64,000 nt of DNA from Panopea generosa (Eukaryota; Mollusca; Bivalvia; Adapedonta; Hiatellidae): NCBI GenBank assembly GCA_029582155.1, contig CM055897.1, forward strand, positions 19,271,535-19,335,534, in the 5' to 3' direction. Below are positions 11,863-25,792 of the stretch, one piece after another. The position numbers were made by a program, and so were the translations under genes. The stretch's first letter is position 1. Each line of letters starts with the position of its first letter. The notes under the pieces are model-generated. The model ran no database searches, was not told where the DNA came from, and saw only the letters and a program-made list of their open reading frames with translations.

Positions 11863-12195
11863 TTATTATATTTATAATTATTATCATTATTATTATTATT
11901 ATCATTATCATTATTATTGTTATCATCATTTTAACCATTATTATTAATATTATAATTATTATAATTATTATTATTATCATTATTTTTGTGATCAACATCT
12001 TTATCATTATCATTAATATTATTATAATTATTATTATTATTATCATTATTATTATTATAATCATCATCTTTATCATTATCATTAATATTATTATAATTAT
12101 TATTATTATCATTATTATTATTATTATCATCATCTTTATCATTATCATTAATATTATTACAATTATTATTATTATAATTATTATTAAAATTATAT
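11785..12195. repeat. Triplet microsatellites (CTT)n and (ATT)n with 67-69-bp higher-order unit
   Basis: A CTT run (about 11797-11860) passes into ATT/ATC repeats. Within it, a segment beginning ATCATCTTTATCATTATCAT recurs near 11992, 12061 and 12128. Long ORFs of Ile or Arg/Ser repeats on both strands here are products of the triplet repetition. Confidence 0.95.
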
Positions 12196-12374
12196 TATAA
12201 ACAACCCATTACCATTATAATAAACTGCCATACCACTACTCTGAAATATCAAGCTGCTGACACATAACATGCATCCCACCCATACGGAAATCACATTGCA
12301 CGAAACATGTACCCCACGTACTAACAGTACTTACTATTTATCAGACATAGCTATATAGACCTGCATTATTAGAA

Positions 12375-13400
12375 TTAGAAATGATACCTCATCCTTTAGC
12401 ATTATACATAAACATCATACCGCAAACACATTTGCAATATATGTGTACTGCATTCAGTAACAGTACACCCATACTAAGTATTATGTCGCAGAGACATAAA
12501 AAAGTAATACCTCATCCCGTAACAGTATACTTAAACACATTGCAAGATATTTGTACCGCTCCCAGCAACAATATATACAAATTATCATGCCGCAGAGACA
12601 TATAAATGAAACTTCATCCCGTAACAGTATACTGAAATGACATGCCGCAAACGCATTGGAAGATTTTTGTACCGCATTCAGAAACAATATATACAATATA
12701 ATGTTATCATGTCACAAAAACATAGAATTTATACCTCATCCTGTAACATAATACCGAAACATCATGCTACAAACGCATTGGAATATATTGGTACCCCCGA
12801 GTATATACTAATTAACATGTCGCAGAGACATATAAATAATAACTCATCCCTTCAACACTGTATCCATTACACTATCACCCGCGACATCACATTAACTATA
12901 AGTTGCCATGAAAATTCGTGTGTTTGATCAACATGTAGATAATGACATTAAATTGGCAGCTTTTATTATACTGTTTTAAAACATAAAACATAAGAACAAT
13001 TTCGTTTGAAAATATAATGGCAAACTGTGAGCCATCAGCAAAACACACATACAAACATACATACTCAGTATCAACTGATTTATTATAAATGTCTTGCCAA
13101 ATGAAATAACCATTTTAATATCGGCGAATACTGAAAATGGATGCGGAACAAACATTACAAAATACTTAATACCAACACAGTCAGTATTTCTTTGTTATCC
13201 TGTCGCAGAAACATAGAAATGATACCCGTTTCATCACAGTATATAGATTATCGTAAAGCAAACGCATTGCAAGATACATGTACCTCACCCAGTAAAGCAT
13301 ATTAATATCAATTAAATTCTGTAAAAAACATAGAAATAATACCCCATTCTTAGCATCATATAGTAATATCATGACCCATGCACTTTCCAAAATACATATT
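12375..13400. repeat. Degenerate 100-120-bp satellite, downstream of copy 2
   Basis: Units carry ATACCTCATCCCGTAACAGT, ATCATGCCGCA and CATTGCAAGATA-type segments and recur about every 100-123 bp, with a gap at about 12930-13160. This is the same family as the more regular array at 28690-29735. Both arrays lie just downstream (minus-strand sense) of a calmodulin copy. Confidence 0.85.
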
Positions 13401-15179
13401 ACCCTATTCAGCCAATAGCTGTATACAATTGGATACTTCCGATTATAAAATAAACCCTGAACGTTGTAAAATGTAATAAAATACTTATTGTTTCATTTCT
13501 TTCAAAAACTATTTTTCAAAACTATGCATTTTAATTGTAAATCCAAAATAATACGGTTATTCTCAGCTCAGGAGAAAGGGTTATCTTGATGGTAATAACC
13601 AAATGGTAATTTGTATATTATGAGTTGAAGTAAACAATACTTGAAATACAGAAACGGACCATAATTTGGATTCACTATAAAATACTTGTTTTTAAAGAGT
13701 TATAGAAAATGGAATTGAAATATTTCTCGAATCTTTACTAAGTCTATCTAATGCTTGTTTCGTTTTAAAGGAAGTGTATCAAAATACGTATATATAGTTC
13801 TTTTTGCCGTTAATTTGAACATAATTAAGTATATGTATTCTAAACAAAGTTTAACAGTTATTTTACTTTTCATTTCTTCTAAGAACTCGATTCAAAACAA
13901 GTATTCTCCGGGAAAGGATTTTCCTTGGGGGTTGTAACTGAGAAACCAGGAATGATGAGATCTGTTTTTACATGGAGGAAAACGATATAATTGTGGAACT
14001 GTAGATTTGGATGCGTGTTTTGTGAAATAAATATGGAAGCAAAAACAAAAAACAATTTTCTTAAATATTTCTTTTAAAAACTGGGTATATTAAAAATGCC
14101 TATGTCTGTTGACTAATGTGGAAGGAAATAAATTTAAAAAACACAAAGAATCCTATCTTTAATTTGAATATATATTCAATCATAAAACATAACAGTGGTT
14201 TTCCTATGACATTACATGTATCAGTGACGTATATTGGGGCAGGACAAATCGGCAAAATAAGTTTCAGAATTATTTCTAATATCATAAACCATTATCTTTT
14301 GCAATTACAAATAGCTTTTCAAATGTCTCATGTTTCGTAAAATGTAACGCTTAACTACTTGCTTTGTCGTGACCATGGAAACTGACTATATAATTTTTAA
14401 TATTGAATGTGTAAGAATTTCGACTGCGAGGACGATATTATTTTAATGAATTAATGAAATATATCTTACTTTCAAATTTCAGTTAAATTTTCACATGACA
14501 TTGTGAATTGATTGATTTGTAATTTTAATAGATGGAATCAGTTTATTCGAAAAACATTTGCAGCAGTTTACCAAAGTGTTCCTTTATAAAACAAACGTTG
14601 CTGTTTATATTAGACACAGCTAATAATACGTGTTATGTGTTTATTAGAAGGAATGGTACATTTCAATAAAATAAATAATTCATATGTGAGAAAGAATGTT
14701 TTTCTTATTATATTCAAGTTACTCACATAATAAAATGAAATACACAGACAATACGTATCATATACATCAAAATTAAATAGTCCTATCATTTCATAACAAA
14801 ATAATGCTAAGTTCTATCTTACTGTATCTGTTTTAATGAATTTACACTCCAGAAATGTTAATTTCCTTTTCAACGTAACCAGCGTCGGTGTTGAAAAGGA
14901 TGCAAACATTATGTTCAACTTTTGAATATACTAAAGCCATATTGCATACAATCATTCATACGCATATAACAATGGGACTGATGTTTCATCACTAACATCA
15001 ATAACATCATAAAACTGCAGAATAAGACTTCAAAGACGGTTTCAAAGAAGACTTCCAATTGAATTCCACAATTGCATAAAGATGAGTTTTTCAACAAGGT
15101 AATAAATACATTTTGTAGCGTAGACGACCTGACAGCTTTATGAACAAAAATAGATTCTCCTTTTTTATCTTCGGTTTCT
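13400..15179. other. 3' flank of calmodulin copy 2
   Basis: No gene is seen. The segment from about 14200 aligns by eye with 30330-31260 and 54340-55250 (ATTAGTTAATTC, TTTTCACATGACGTT, ATGTCAGCAAGACTG-like blocks). This marks it as the shared downstream flank of the duplicated gene unit. Possible poly(A) signals on the minus strand are too common in AT-rich DNA to choose between. Confidence 0.5.
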
Positions 15180-15208
15180 TTACTTTCCGTTCATCATAGT
15201 ACAAAATT
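15180..15208 (-). CDS. Calmodulin copy 2, last exon
   Basis: Acceptor TTTCAG is followed by AA TTT TGT ACT ATG ATG AAC GGA AAG TAA. With the G from exon 4 this gives [13 protein letters not shown]; the canonical animal ending is EFVTMMTSK. It is 29 bp, the same length and phase as the exons at 31267 and 55250. Confidence 0.85.
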
Positions 15209-17097
15209 CTGAAATTAAAATGTAAAATAATGATATGCATATGTATATATGTTTACATCTGTCCTATTATACGAATATATGATTGGATAAAACACTTACA
15301 AACCGATGTCGATAAATAATAAAAGGATCAATATACCAACATCAGCATTATTTCTTAACAATATCAATATTATTCTTGCATATACGGGGAATAGTTAAAT
15401 TAAACTTCTACACGATGTTCAGTCGAATAAGGATATGAAATGTAACAGGTACATACTTTTTATAGTATTTTATAAAATGCCTATTTTAAAACAACCTTGG
15501 TTGACCATTTTAAGTACATAGATAGTCAATGATCTGAGTACACACGAACGAATGTTTTACACATCACAAAAGCCAATCCAGAAAAGTCAGTAAAATTATT
15601 AATTAGATTCAAATATGTGTTTAAGTGTTGAAGAAAGGAGAAAAAAAGGCGCATTCTATCAGACAAATGAGAAAATCAGTGTTTCATCCGACGTGTATTA
15701 TCAATTTGCAATCCAAACAAAACAGAATTTGTGTTAAATAAAATCAAATGTCTTGCCTTGCCAAAACAACAGTACATTTTTATCGCAGACATTCATGTTT
15801 ATTATTTAAATAACGATGCATAATTTAGCCTTAATCCACAACTTTACTAGAGTGGACGACCTGGCTGCGCGCATTAAAATGCGTGTTTTCTTTTGTGTAT
15901 ACCGAACATTGCCGGAGATTGTTGGAAATAGTAAATGTTGACAAATATCTTGAAAACTAGAACCGCTCTTTTAAGGAACATACATTATATTTATCCTATT
16001 ATTTTTAAAAAAGCTGGCATTAAAGGATTTACAGGATTAGTTTTTGCTTTATTATAAGACATTTAATTACATTTAATGTTGTTATTATAGAATTTTGTGT
16101 TGTGAGAAAATTTAATAGAACTGTATTGCGACAAGCGCTGAAACACAAGTAAATGTGTAACGATCGCTCAAAACGTGCCAATAATTCCACGCAGTCTATA
16201 TAAGACAATTACACCCAAGTTGACGATGATGACAAATGGGGATGAAATGTCCAGGTCGTTTGTTTCATTTTTATTAGAATGTAGTGCATATAATAGCATA
16301 AGATGTCAGTATGTAAAGCCTTATCTTTTAGGAAACAACAACATGTATAAGACTGTCGAGTTATTACAGTCTGATCACAAAGCTATGACTAAAAATATAT
16401 ACATTCAAAGCTTTTGATATCAGAAATACATTCATTTTAGAAAATTAACAACACTTTCCCGCTGTGAAAGTTACACAACTGTGTGTTGATTTAAAGTTGA
16501 ACAGCAAATCAAACTAAAGCTTATTACAAACAAAGTAGTATTATTATTTCTTTAAGGAATAAGATTAAAGTATAAAATATGTCTAGCTTATAATAGCATT
16601 AGGGGAAATGTTTCTTTAAACAGGAATATGTTTAAATATATAGGTAGATAAAGATATTTCATACGATTCGCATGCCATTGAACACACAACAGTTTGTATT
16701 ATTCTTTTTTTTATGTTCTTAAATCATCTCAACTTGGCTTCGCACTTAACATTAAATGTTAAAGCTGCTTTATTTGAAAAGCACCTAATATTACGGAAGT
16801 GCTGAATAAATAAAAAGTTTTGCGATTTTTATAATGGGTATAGATATTATATGTAGCAATTCATAACACGCTGTATTTGACGATAATAAATAAAGCAATT
16901 TAAAATTATACATAATATATAAAGTGAAACACGGATACTACATAGTGATAGCGATAGGTACTGTACGTTATCTAGCTATCCTCATATAAACTTTTATCTT
17001 AAGTTCGACTCTACTCGTAATGATAGTAACATACATTGTGAAGTGAAAGTTTGACGCGTAATAAATGACCTACGAAAGCATCATACAACACCCGTAC

Positions 17098-17136
<39 letters not shown>

Positions 17137-20100
17137 CACACACGGTAATATACATTATATTCACAAACGTACACGTACGCATCGGCGAAGAGACAGGCAA
17201 GACAAACATACTCACTTTATGAATTGGTTGCTAAATATGATAATTGCTACCACAAGGAAATCGAAATTACTTTTATTATAGGATTATTTTTTTATGCATG
17301 TGTAAAAAATGTCGAATCACGCACAAATCAAATAAAGTCCTTCGGACTTTATGTCAGATTTGTGCGTGATTCGACATTCTTTACACATGCATAAAAAACA
17401 GAAAAAAATGAATTAAATCCTTAAAATTCCAATCCTGGTGATTATATTTAATTTGTGACTCCTCAAGTGAATGAAAAACAAAAATAAAAATAACTATACG
17501 CTGCAAAGTAAACGCGTAAGAATACATCACCTCTGTCCTGGTTGACATCAAATTCTCTAGATCTAATCCGAATTTGGAACGTTTTAAACGACATTTACAT
17601 GCAAGGTTTGTGTATCGTTTGCTTCTTAACTTCAACTACATGTACATGTTTTTATTTCATTTTTCCTGTTGAATAAATTGGTCTGTGGAAATTTTTGTCA
17701 ACGGCTAGCATTCATGTTCGGTAAACATTGTGTTCAATTGTACAAAATACATCTTAAATCTGAACATTTTGTGAACTAATTAATTGTTTCTGGTCTGATT
17801 GTGTCGCCGGGTTAAATCGCTGAACCAAAGAAATCTATAAAATAATAAACCGAATAAAACAGTAATGACTAGAGCTAACATTGGTTTTGTTGTATTTTAT
17901 TATTTCAATAAACGTGGAACCGTTGTGCACGTCATTTAAGTTCGTATATTGTGAAACCGGCCATCAAATTGTCGATGCTTCTTTGTTTACGCGAGAAACG
18001 TAAAAGTAGTTCGGCTCCAGGGTTTTATCGAAAAATAAAAGTCTTTAAAAAAATTGACGTTGTCCAATGAAATTGCTTTAAATACATATATGATAATGAG
18101 ATTGGAATTATTCACAATTAAAGCGTATGCCATATTGAAATAAATACCTTTATAATCTATCTGGCCGTCGCCATCAATATCAGCCTCTCTGATCATTTCT
18201 TTTACTTCTTCGTTAGATAACTTCTCACCAAGGTTTGTCATAACGTGTGTTAGTTCCGCTTCTGATATGAAACCGTTACCGTCTCTATCAAATACTTTAA
18301 ACGCTTCATACATCTCTTCCTCAGCGTCAGTGTCCTTCGGCTTCCTTGCCATCATGGTGAGGAATTCTGGGAAATCAATCGTGCCATTACCTAACATATA
18401 AAATAAAAAGAACACGAATTTAAAAATAAATGATCTACTAATTTTCACAGAGACCGTTTCAGTCAAATTGTCTGTATTAACCTCATAAATATGAAGGAAA
18501 TAATTAGAATCAGGACAATCCAGTTTTCGTTGTCATTAATGAACGTTTAGACAGAGCATAATCATAACAAATAATCAACAAATTGCATTCGCATATAGAA
18601 CAAAACATAAATTGATTTGATTTATGCATTGGATACCGTTGTAGCCATATACATATTCATTAATGATACCTATTTAATGTCACGTTAAAAAAAAAAGTTT
18701 TCAGTAAAATTCACCCTCCCTCACTTCCATCTCTCTTCTTACACAGTGCATGAAATATAGCTGTAGGTTCCGCTAAATGATGGATGACTATAGATTAAAT
18801 GTATTTTAAATCTAAATACATGAATTGCATCCAAACATAAGCTGATATATGCATTACATGTTGGAACATACATATATCTATACTTTATAGATATACCGTT
18901 TGTGCCTAATTCTCAAATTGACCAGCCAGCGGATATTGATATCATTTTTATCCTTACTGTAGAGGTAACAGGCCACAGCAGTCTTGGCCAATATTCATGT
19001 TCATGTAAAGTTGTCTTCAGTTGCAGTTAGAAGATATAATGTTGCAGTCACTATTATTATATTCATAAAATCTAACTTACCGTCAGCGTCCACTTCATTA
19101 ATCATGTCTTGTAACTCTGCTTCTGTTGGATTCTGTCGCAATGATCTCATCACTGTCCCGAGTTCTTTTGTGGTGATAGTACCGTCACCATCCTTATCAA
19201 AGAGACTGAATGCTTCTTTGAATTCTGTAATGTAAGCGCAATAGTGTAAATGGATACACTGACACACTAAAGATTCAGTTGACATCCGTGTACTTATATA
19301 TGTTATAGATCATTTATTGGTCTCCAAATAATGTTTGCGGAAACAAAGTGCAGCAGTGTGAAGGCATAACTTAATTTGTTAGAATTTCAATAACTGATCG
19401 TTCAATTACAATTCTAACCAATGACAAACGAGGGATTCAAATTGTACAATTTAATAGTCGTTCAATTTGTGCAGTAAGGAAATATGTTGAATGTTTGTCC
19501 TGGCTTGTCACTTATAAACATGTTTGAACTATATATTATCTAACACTATTAATGCTCCCTGGTACGGACTTTAAAAGCGGTAATCTAATTTTAAACAACA
19601 CTGCAATAGTTCATGAGTCCAGGCAACCAGAAATAATTGCAACAGTTAAAGAGCTCATGATTCCAGGAAACCAGATACATTTACAACACTGTAATCGCTC
19701 ATGATTTCAGGGAACCAGAACAAGCTCTAATAACAATTCTAAGTTAAATATCTTTACATGGAAAGTGTTTGAAAAATATGGAGTGACTGTTCCACCACGC
19801 CTACCCTCTTAGGTCTGATTTTATTCAAATCCTCTCTATTTCCTTACTTCTAAAAATAAAACGTAAGCACGTACGTGAGTGCGAGTGCCGAGCAACGCGC
19901 CTGAAAAAAGGTATTCTATTTTATGACAACATTGCAAGATCGCATGATACCAGTGAACCAGAAATATATTTATTACATAATTTACAGTGCAGGAGTGTGA
20001 TAAACCCATGACGCAGTTTTGATATCAACCTAGTGAAATATCACTTCCGAGTCCTCGCTCGGTGTTTTCCGTAGAACTCGGCTCTCGTTCGTAGTTTGCC

Positions 20101-20589
20101 GAAATATTTTGCGACTTGCCTGTATATATAAATGACGTCGAGTTGTCATGGTTAAATAACGTTATTTTTAGATGTTACGTAATACTATAACAAAATGCCC
20201 GTTTTTTACTCGTTCCTTATAGAGGTGATCTGTTAAATAAATAGTAAATGTAGTTTTTCCTGAGTTATGTGATAAAATGAATCTTACATTCGCGCTCATT
20301 TATTTTTGAATTTATTAAAATGACAAAATGATATCTCGTTTAATAAATAAGCACTAAATAAGCACTAAATAAGCACTAAATTAAGCACTCATGTTAAACA
20401 CTATATTAAATAACAACACTGGGCCAAACTTCATTCATGGAACGTGTTGGAAATTTTTCAAAACTGACGCTACGATGCATTTATATTGTTTACAACTAAT
20501 AATCTTTAAGAATTCATATGTTTATAAGGGTATTGTAAATAATTACCACCAATTTGATTCTCTGTAAGTTGGTCAGCCTGAAATAGAAC

Positions 20590-20635
<46 letters not shown>

Positions 20636-23600
20636 TTATCTTACATTTTAACCGCCAAACAGAACATGACGTAGTGTGACATCCCTTCAGAATAACGTCA
20701 TTTTGAATATCAACTTAACACTAAGACGTCATTTATAGTTTTGCAGACAGGGCTTGGCCAATGAAACGTCTCCAATTTTTTTTCAAATTCAGCAGATTTA
20801 ATTTCATATTTTAGGCAGGTCCGGTGTATGTATCAAACTTAATCACTAAATTCTTACACCAAGTTGGTTCCTCCCAGCGTATTCATTGCACTTAATTAAA
20901 TATTTAAATTAATTTTATTGATAAATGGTAACACAAAGAACACATGAGATAGAAAATATTACTTTTAGTATTTTTCAGCTGAGGAAACGTAGTATACATA
21001 AAGTAACCATGATCTATATACTGCAGGCAGGTATTGAGCATTGACATTATATTTTAGTTTGTAGAGATCTACTTTTTCTCTGAGTAAATTCATGCTAGTA
21101 ACGCTCGCACGTGTACAAATACTGACCGTTTGTGTTAGTTTTCAGCTTTAAAATAACAAATCTACTTTCTAATAAAACTTAATACCTATCTTATAAATGT
21201 ACTTTCATTTTCGGTGTCGTTTTGCGGTATATAGAATCGAGACAGAAAACAAATCGGTCTTTGAAAAACGAAGATAATTAAAATAAAAGCATGGGCAAAT
21301 CGTTGACTAACAAACGAATCATTGCCACTTCCTGGTAGAATTTCTGTCTGTGTATTTGTAAAATTCAACTGTGTAAAAACATTGCCGAGTGGCTATTTGC
21401 CAGTTAAAATGTGATAAAAAGACTAAATCGGGTTACTGAAGTGGGGCTGACTGTTGGTGCTTATTATGACAATGTGATTGTAACGGTGACTCCGGTTTGC
21501 TGTTTCTGTTCAATAAAAACGGTATTCTTTCGACATTTATTTTAAGGGCTTTTGAAAAATGAAGAAGAAACTATTTCTGTACATGAATTTGTAGTTTAAT
21601 ATTCAGCATTATGTTACTTTTATGGCTAGTATATTGTTTTATATTTGTATCAACGCTGTACGTTATCAGATGATAGTGGGTTTAGATGGACCAAAACAAC
21701 CATTCCCCCACCTACCCAGAAAGAATGCTCATATATATTAATGAAGCTCGTTTACGGCTTTCAATTTAATCGATATTACATGTATTTTATTAATTCACTA
21801 TGTGTTTCTAATTTTGTGGAAATTTGTTTTAAGTAAGGTTTTAGGCAACGTCGTGGTCAGTTCGAGTAAACAGTGATAATTTCACGAGAAGGTAATTTGT
21901 ATGGTATTACAGTATCCGTTATAATAATAAGTTCTGACATCAAAAATATGATTATTACTGTATGTCTAACTTTAACCTCATTATTATTCAGTTTTACTTA
22001 TTTTAAATGTTGGGACGAATATAGGTCAATTTATTGCAAACAAGGGAGGTAACTGTTGTAAGTAGGTTAACATATTTGAGAGGTAGTTGTCTCCCTTTGG
22101 TTAGAAACCAAAAAAAAAAAAGCTAATAAAATCAATACTATATTTTAACTAAAACAGTTATTAATTTTATCTCATCGGTTTGCGGTATACTTATTTTAAT
22201 ATTTTGTTCTTTAAGTTAATATATGTTTTGTCCATTGATTGTTTTTATCATACACGTCTCTCTCTCGATGACTTCCTGCGGGAACACCAGCTATAAAGCA
22301 AGGTGGAAGTGTAGGATAGGGTGTCTTGTGCAAGGGCACAAATGCTATTGTTGGGATTCGAAGTTAAAGCCTTTTAATGATTTAGAGTTAGTTATAAAAT
22401 GGAGTCGATATGGCCTCCAAAAATACAGCAAGTATCTTACTTTATAGCTCATTGTCATTAAAAGGAAATTCACTAGCAACAGTTAGATCATATCTGGTAG
22501 GTGTGGGTTTCAGATGCACAATGAATCATGTTTATGACGTTACTCAGAATTTCGTTATTATCAAAAAACAATTTCCGGTATGGAGCGCCTTGGTAAGAGG
22601 GTTAACTTCAGATGATCAATAACTCCAATGACTCCTGACTTGTTTTAATATTTTTGATATATTACCTGTAGTTTGCAGTTCTGCATGAGTCCACATTGGT
22701 TGTTCTCAGCAGTGTTTTCGTTGGCATATTTCGGATTGTTTAAAAATTGAGGAGCTTGTGGCCAATTCTATATGTTATATCTGTTTTTGATATCAAATGT
22801 ATTATAATTGAGAATTCGCTCATTGAGTTGCTTTGTTCACATTCGAAGACGGAACAATTAGGCAAAATCCTTGCCAGCATTAAATTCTGCTGTATGTCCG
22901 GTCAGCTGTCACAAAAATTTACTTAAAAATCAGGCATAATAAACCTGGGCAAGTGCTAGCTTATTTTGGGGGTGGGCTATTTACTAGATATAGTTCTGTT
23001 CAAAATAAGTCTATCACAGCCGTACAGATGGATCTGAGTAAATATAAGCCGCATTCCTTATGTAGTCGGCAGCCACTATTGCCTAAGCCGGGTGTTTTCC
23101 GGCAACGAAATAATTTAAAAGTAATATAAGCATGGGAGTCAAAAACTTTTAAAACTTCTATAAGGATCCCACTTGAACAATTGAGTTTGTCATGAACATC
23201 AATAATCTGACCTGCTAGTTAGTATTCAGATATCAGATCTAGTGTCTGGATCGTGGGTTCCTCGTTAGTAAAAATGAGCATTCGCCTTTGCAATGCAATC
23301 TACATCTTCTGGTGTCAACCGTGGTTTTGAGAGAGGATCGTAATTGGTAATGATATTGGACAGGTTCCTGATACTGATTTAAGTGTCAGTATAATCAAGT
23401 CATTTCAGGTCATTAAGGATATCTGAGGTACTGATCGTTTGATCGTATTTTACCTCGGCTAGTGTTGAGGTATGAGACGGACCATAACGTTTGAGGGAAA
23501 GTTAGAGTCAAGGTAAACAGTCAAGTTGCCACTGAAGTACTTCGAATGAGTTGAGACTATATCAGGTATCCGAAAATCTTATAAGCAGATAGAAGACTTT

Positions 23601-25752
23601 TCCTGCGACGGGATACATTTATCGGACCGTGATAACATAATATTTTGATGGGCTGAAAGCAGAGCTTAATTGTTTTTTTCTTAAATTCAAGTGTTATGGT
23701 TTATTGAACACAGTCATGGATTTACTTAGTTTATGTTGTGTATTCATTTACATTGTAAGTATATTATTGAATTGTGTATCATTTGTCATTAATGACTTTT
23801 GGTGTTCATTTGCCTGACAGTTTATAGTCTTGTAGTACATCACTATTCCTCCAGTTGAGGAGTTTGTGTTATGTATTTTGGCGCGACAATTCACTTCCAG
23901 TTGAAATGCGTCAGTCAAGCCCGTAATTGAGAATCTCCTCTATTTGAGAGGAGCAAATCACATCTTCTGAGGTGCACTATGAACATCTGTGCCCAGGGTT
24001 CTTGGTGCAATGATATGTTAAGTTGGATGAGTTAAATATAAAGAAGCTATCAAGGAGTGTAAGTCGTTGCTGCTTGCTCTCCGCTTCTCCCATTGTATGG
24101 CGGTACATCCAGTGCCGCGTATAGTGATCGGTGTAAAAACATTATTTATTAAGATGATTGTGACTAAATTTTAAATATCTGTCTTTGTGTCTGTTCCCGA
24201 AGTCAAGTAACGATTCAATATATCTGATAAACTGTTCGTGACTACACAATTGTAATCTCTGATTGTGCTCTGTATCCTTTTTTCATATTTTTTGACAGTA
24301 CATTTGTAAAATGTCTGTCAAGTATTATGTTTTTTATCTTGAAGTCATTGTGATTAAAATTAACTATTCATGTTGATTATGTCATTTTTATAACCCATCT
24401 TCAATGATAGGATTTGTCGTTTAAAAGACTAAATCGGGTTGTTGAATGTAGCTGCCTGATGGTGTTTATTATGACAATGTGATTCTAACGGTAACTCCGT
24501 CTTGCTGTTTCTTTTCAATAAAAGGCATAGTACCACCATTGCAAAAAGGAAGTGCTTCCGTGAGGTAGTCGCATGATGGCGGTTATAAATAATCCTCGTT
24601 TCTTCTTCTTTAAAAATGCATTTTCGTTATTTTAATGCTCATTTTTTTATTTGAATGGCATTTTTGATGTATTTTGAACATTTTGAAAGCATTGTCATGT
24701 TTAAATTGTGAATTTAGAAAAAAAAATGATGCTATGAAATTGGGGTATGAATACATGATTTCGGAAGTCTACTTTCACTTTGTCACCAGTGTACACACTG
24801 AGCAGAAAAAAAATCTCTTATATGACACATGACCCCTACTTTTCTCATCATATTTTGATAGTGCAGAGGTTGACAAACAGTAAAATGTAGGTTTCACTTC
24901 TTTCATTTGGGATTCTCTATGAATGACAAGCCTTCAAACTTTTATTTTTTACTATAGAATAAAGAACAAAAATCAATGGTGGGGTTACACCTATAAGAAA
25001 GACTTGAGTGAAATGGGGGTGATTTTCCAAAATATTAATTGTAGGTAAAATAACCTCATTTTTACACTCTCATAGTCTTAAATGACAAATTGGAGACATT
25101 TGCTTCATAAAGAACAACATTTTGGCATGTTTATGCCTCAAATTAAGCATATATGTGCATATATGCATTGAAATTTCATGAAAAATCAAAAGATTTTTTA
25201 TTTTGGATGATTGAAATGTGCAATTTTAGCATGTACATTGTATTGAACAATGTATTTTGGTAAGATAATTTCTTCAGTGTATCATGAGACTGTTTTGGTG
25301 TAAAAAATTTAATGGAATTAGGTAAAAAAAAATTTTTTGGGTAAAATTAGTCGAACACATAAAAATTGCATGTCGGTCATCATCTCGCGCCTGTATATAA
25401 TGATCATGTAAAAAGTGGTATTTTGACAAGAGTGTCAGTATTTAATGCCTGCAAATTGGCAGTATTACTTCAAATTCTTGACGAACAGTAAAATGTAGGT
25501 TTCACTTCTTTCATTTGGGATTCTCTATGAATGACAAGCCTTCAAACTTTTATTATTTACTATAGAATAAAGAACAAAAGTCAATGGTTGGGTTACACCA
25601 AAAACGGTATCCAATCGACATGTGTTTAAAGACACTTGAAAAATGATGAAAAAATATTTCTTTATAAATATTTGTCGCTAGCTAAATATTTAGATTAAAC
25701 TTTAAAGTTATATATATATGGATATAATAAATCTATTCACAAATAATTATCT

Positions 25753-25792
<40 letters not shown>

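Noticed and set aside
11741..12200. Long Ile/Arg/Ser homopolymer ORFs on both strands
   Set aside because: These are translations of CTT and ATT triplet runs with no protein signal.
15780..16140. Lys-rich last exon (5a type) in copy 2
   Set aside because: No counterpart to 35946-35980 was seen in intron 4 of copy 2.
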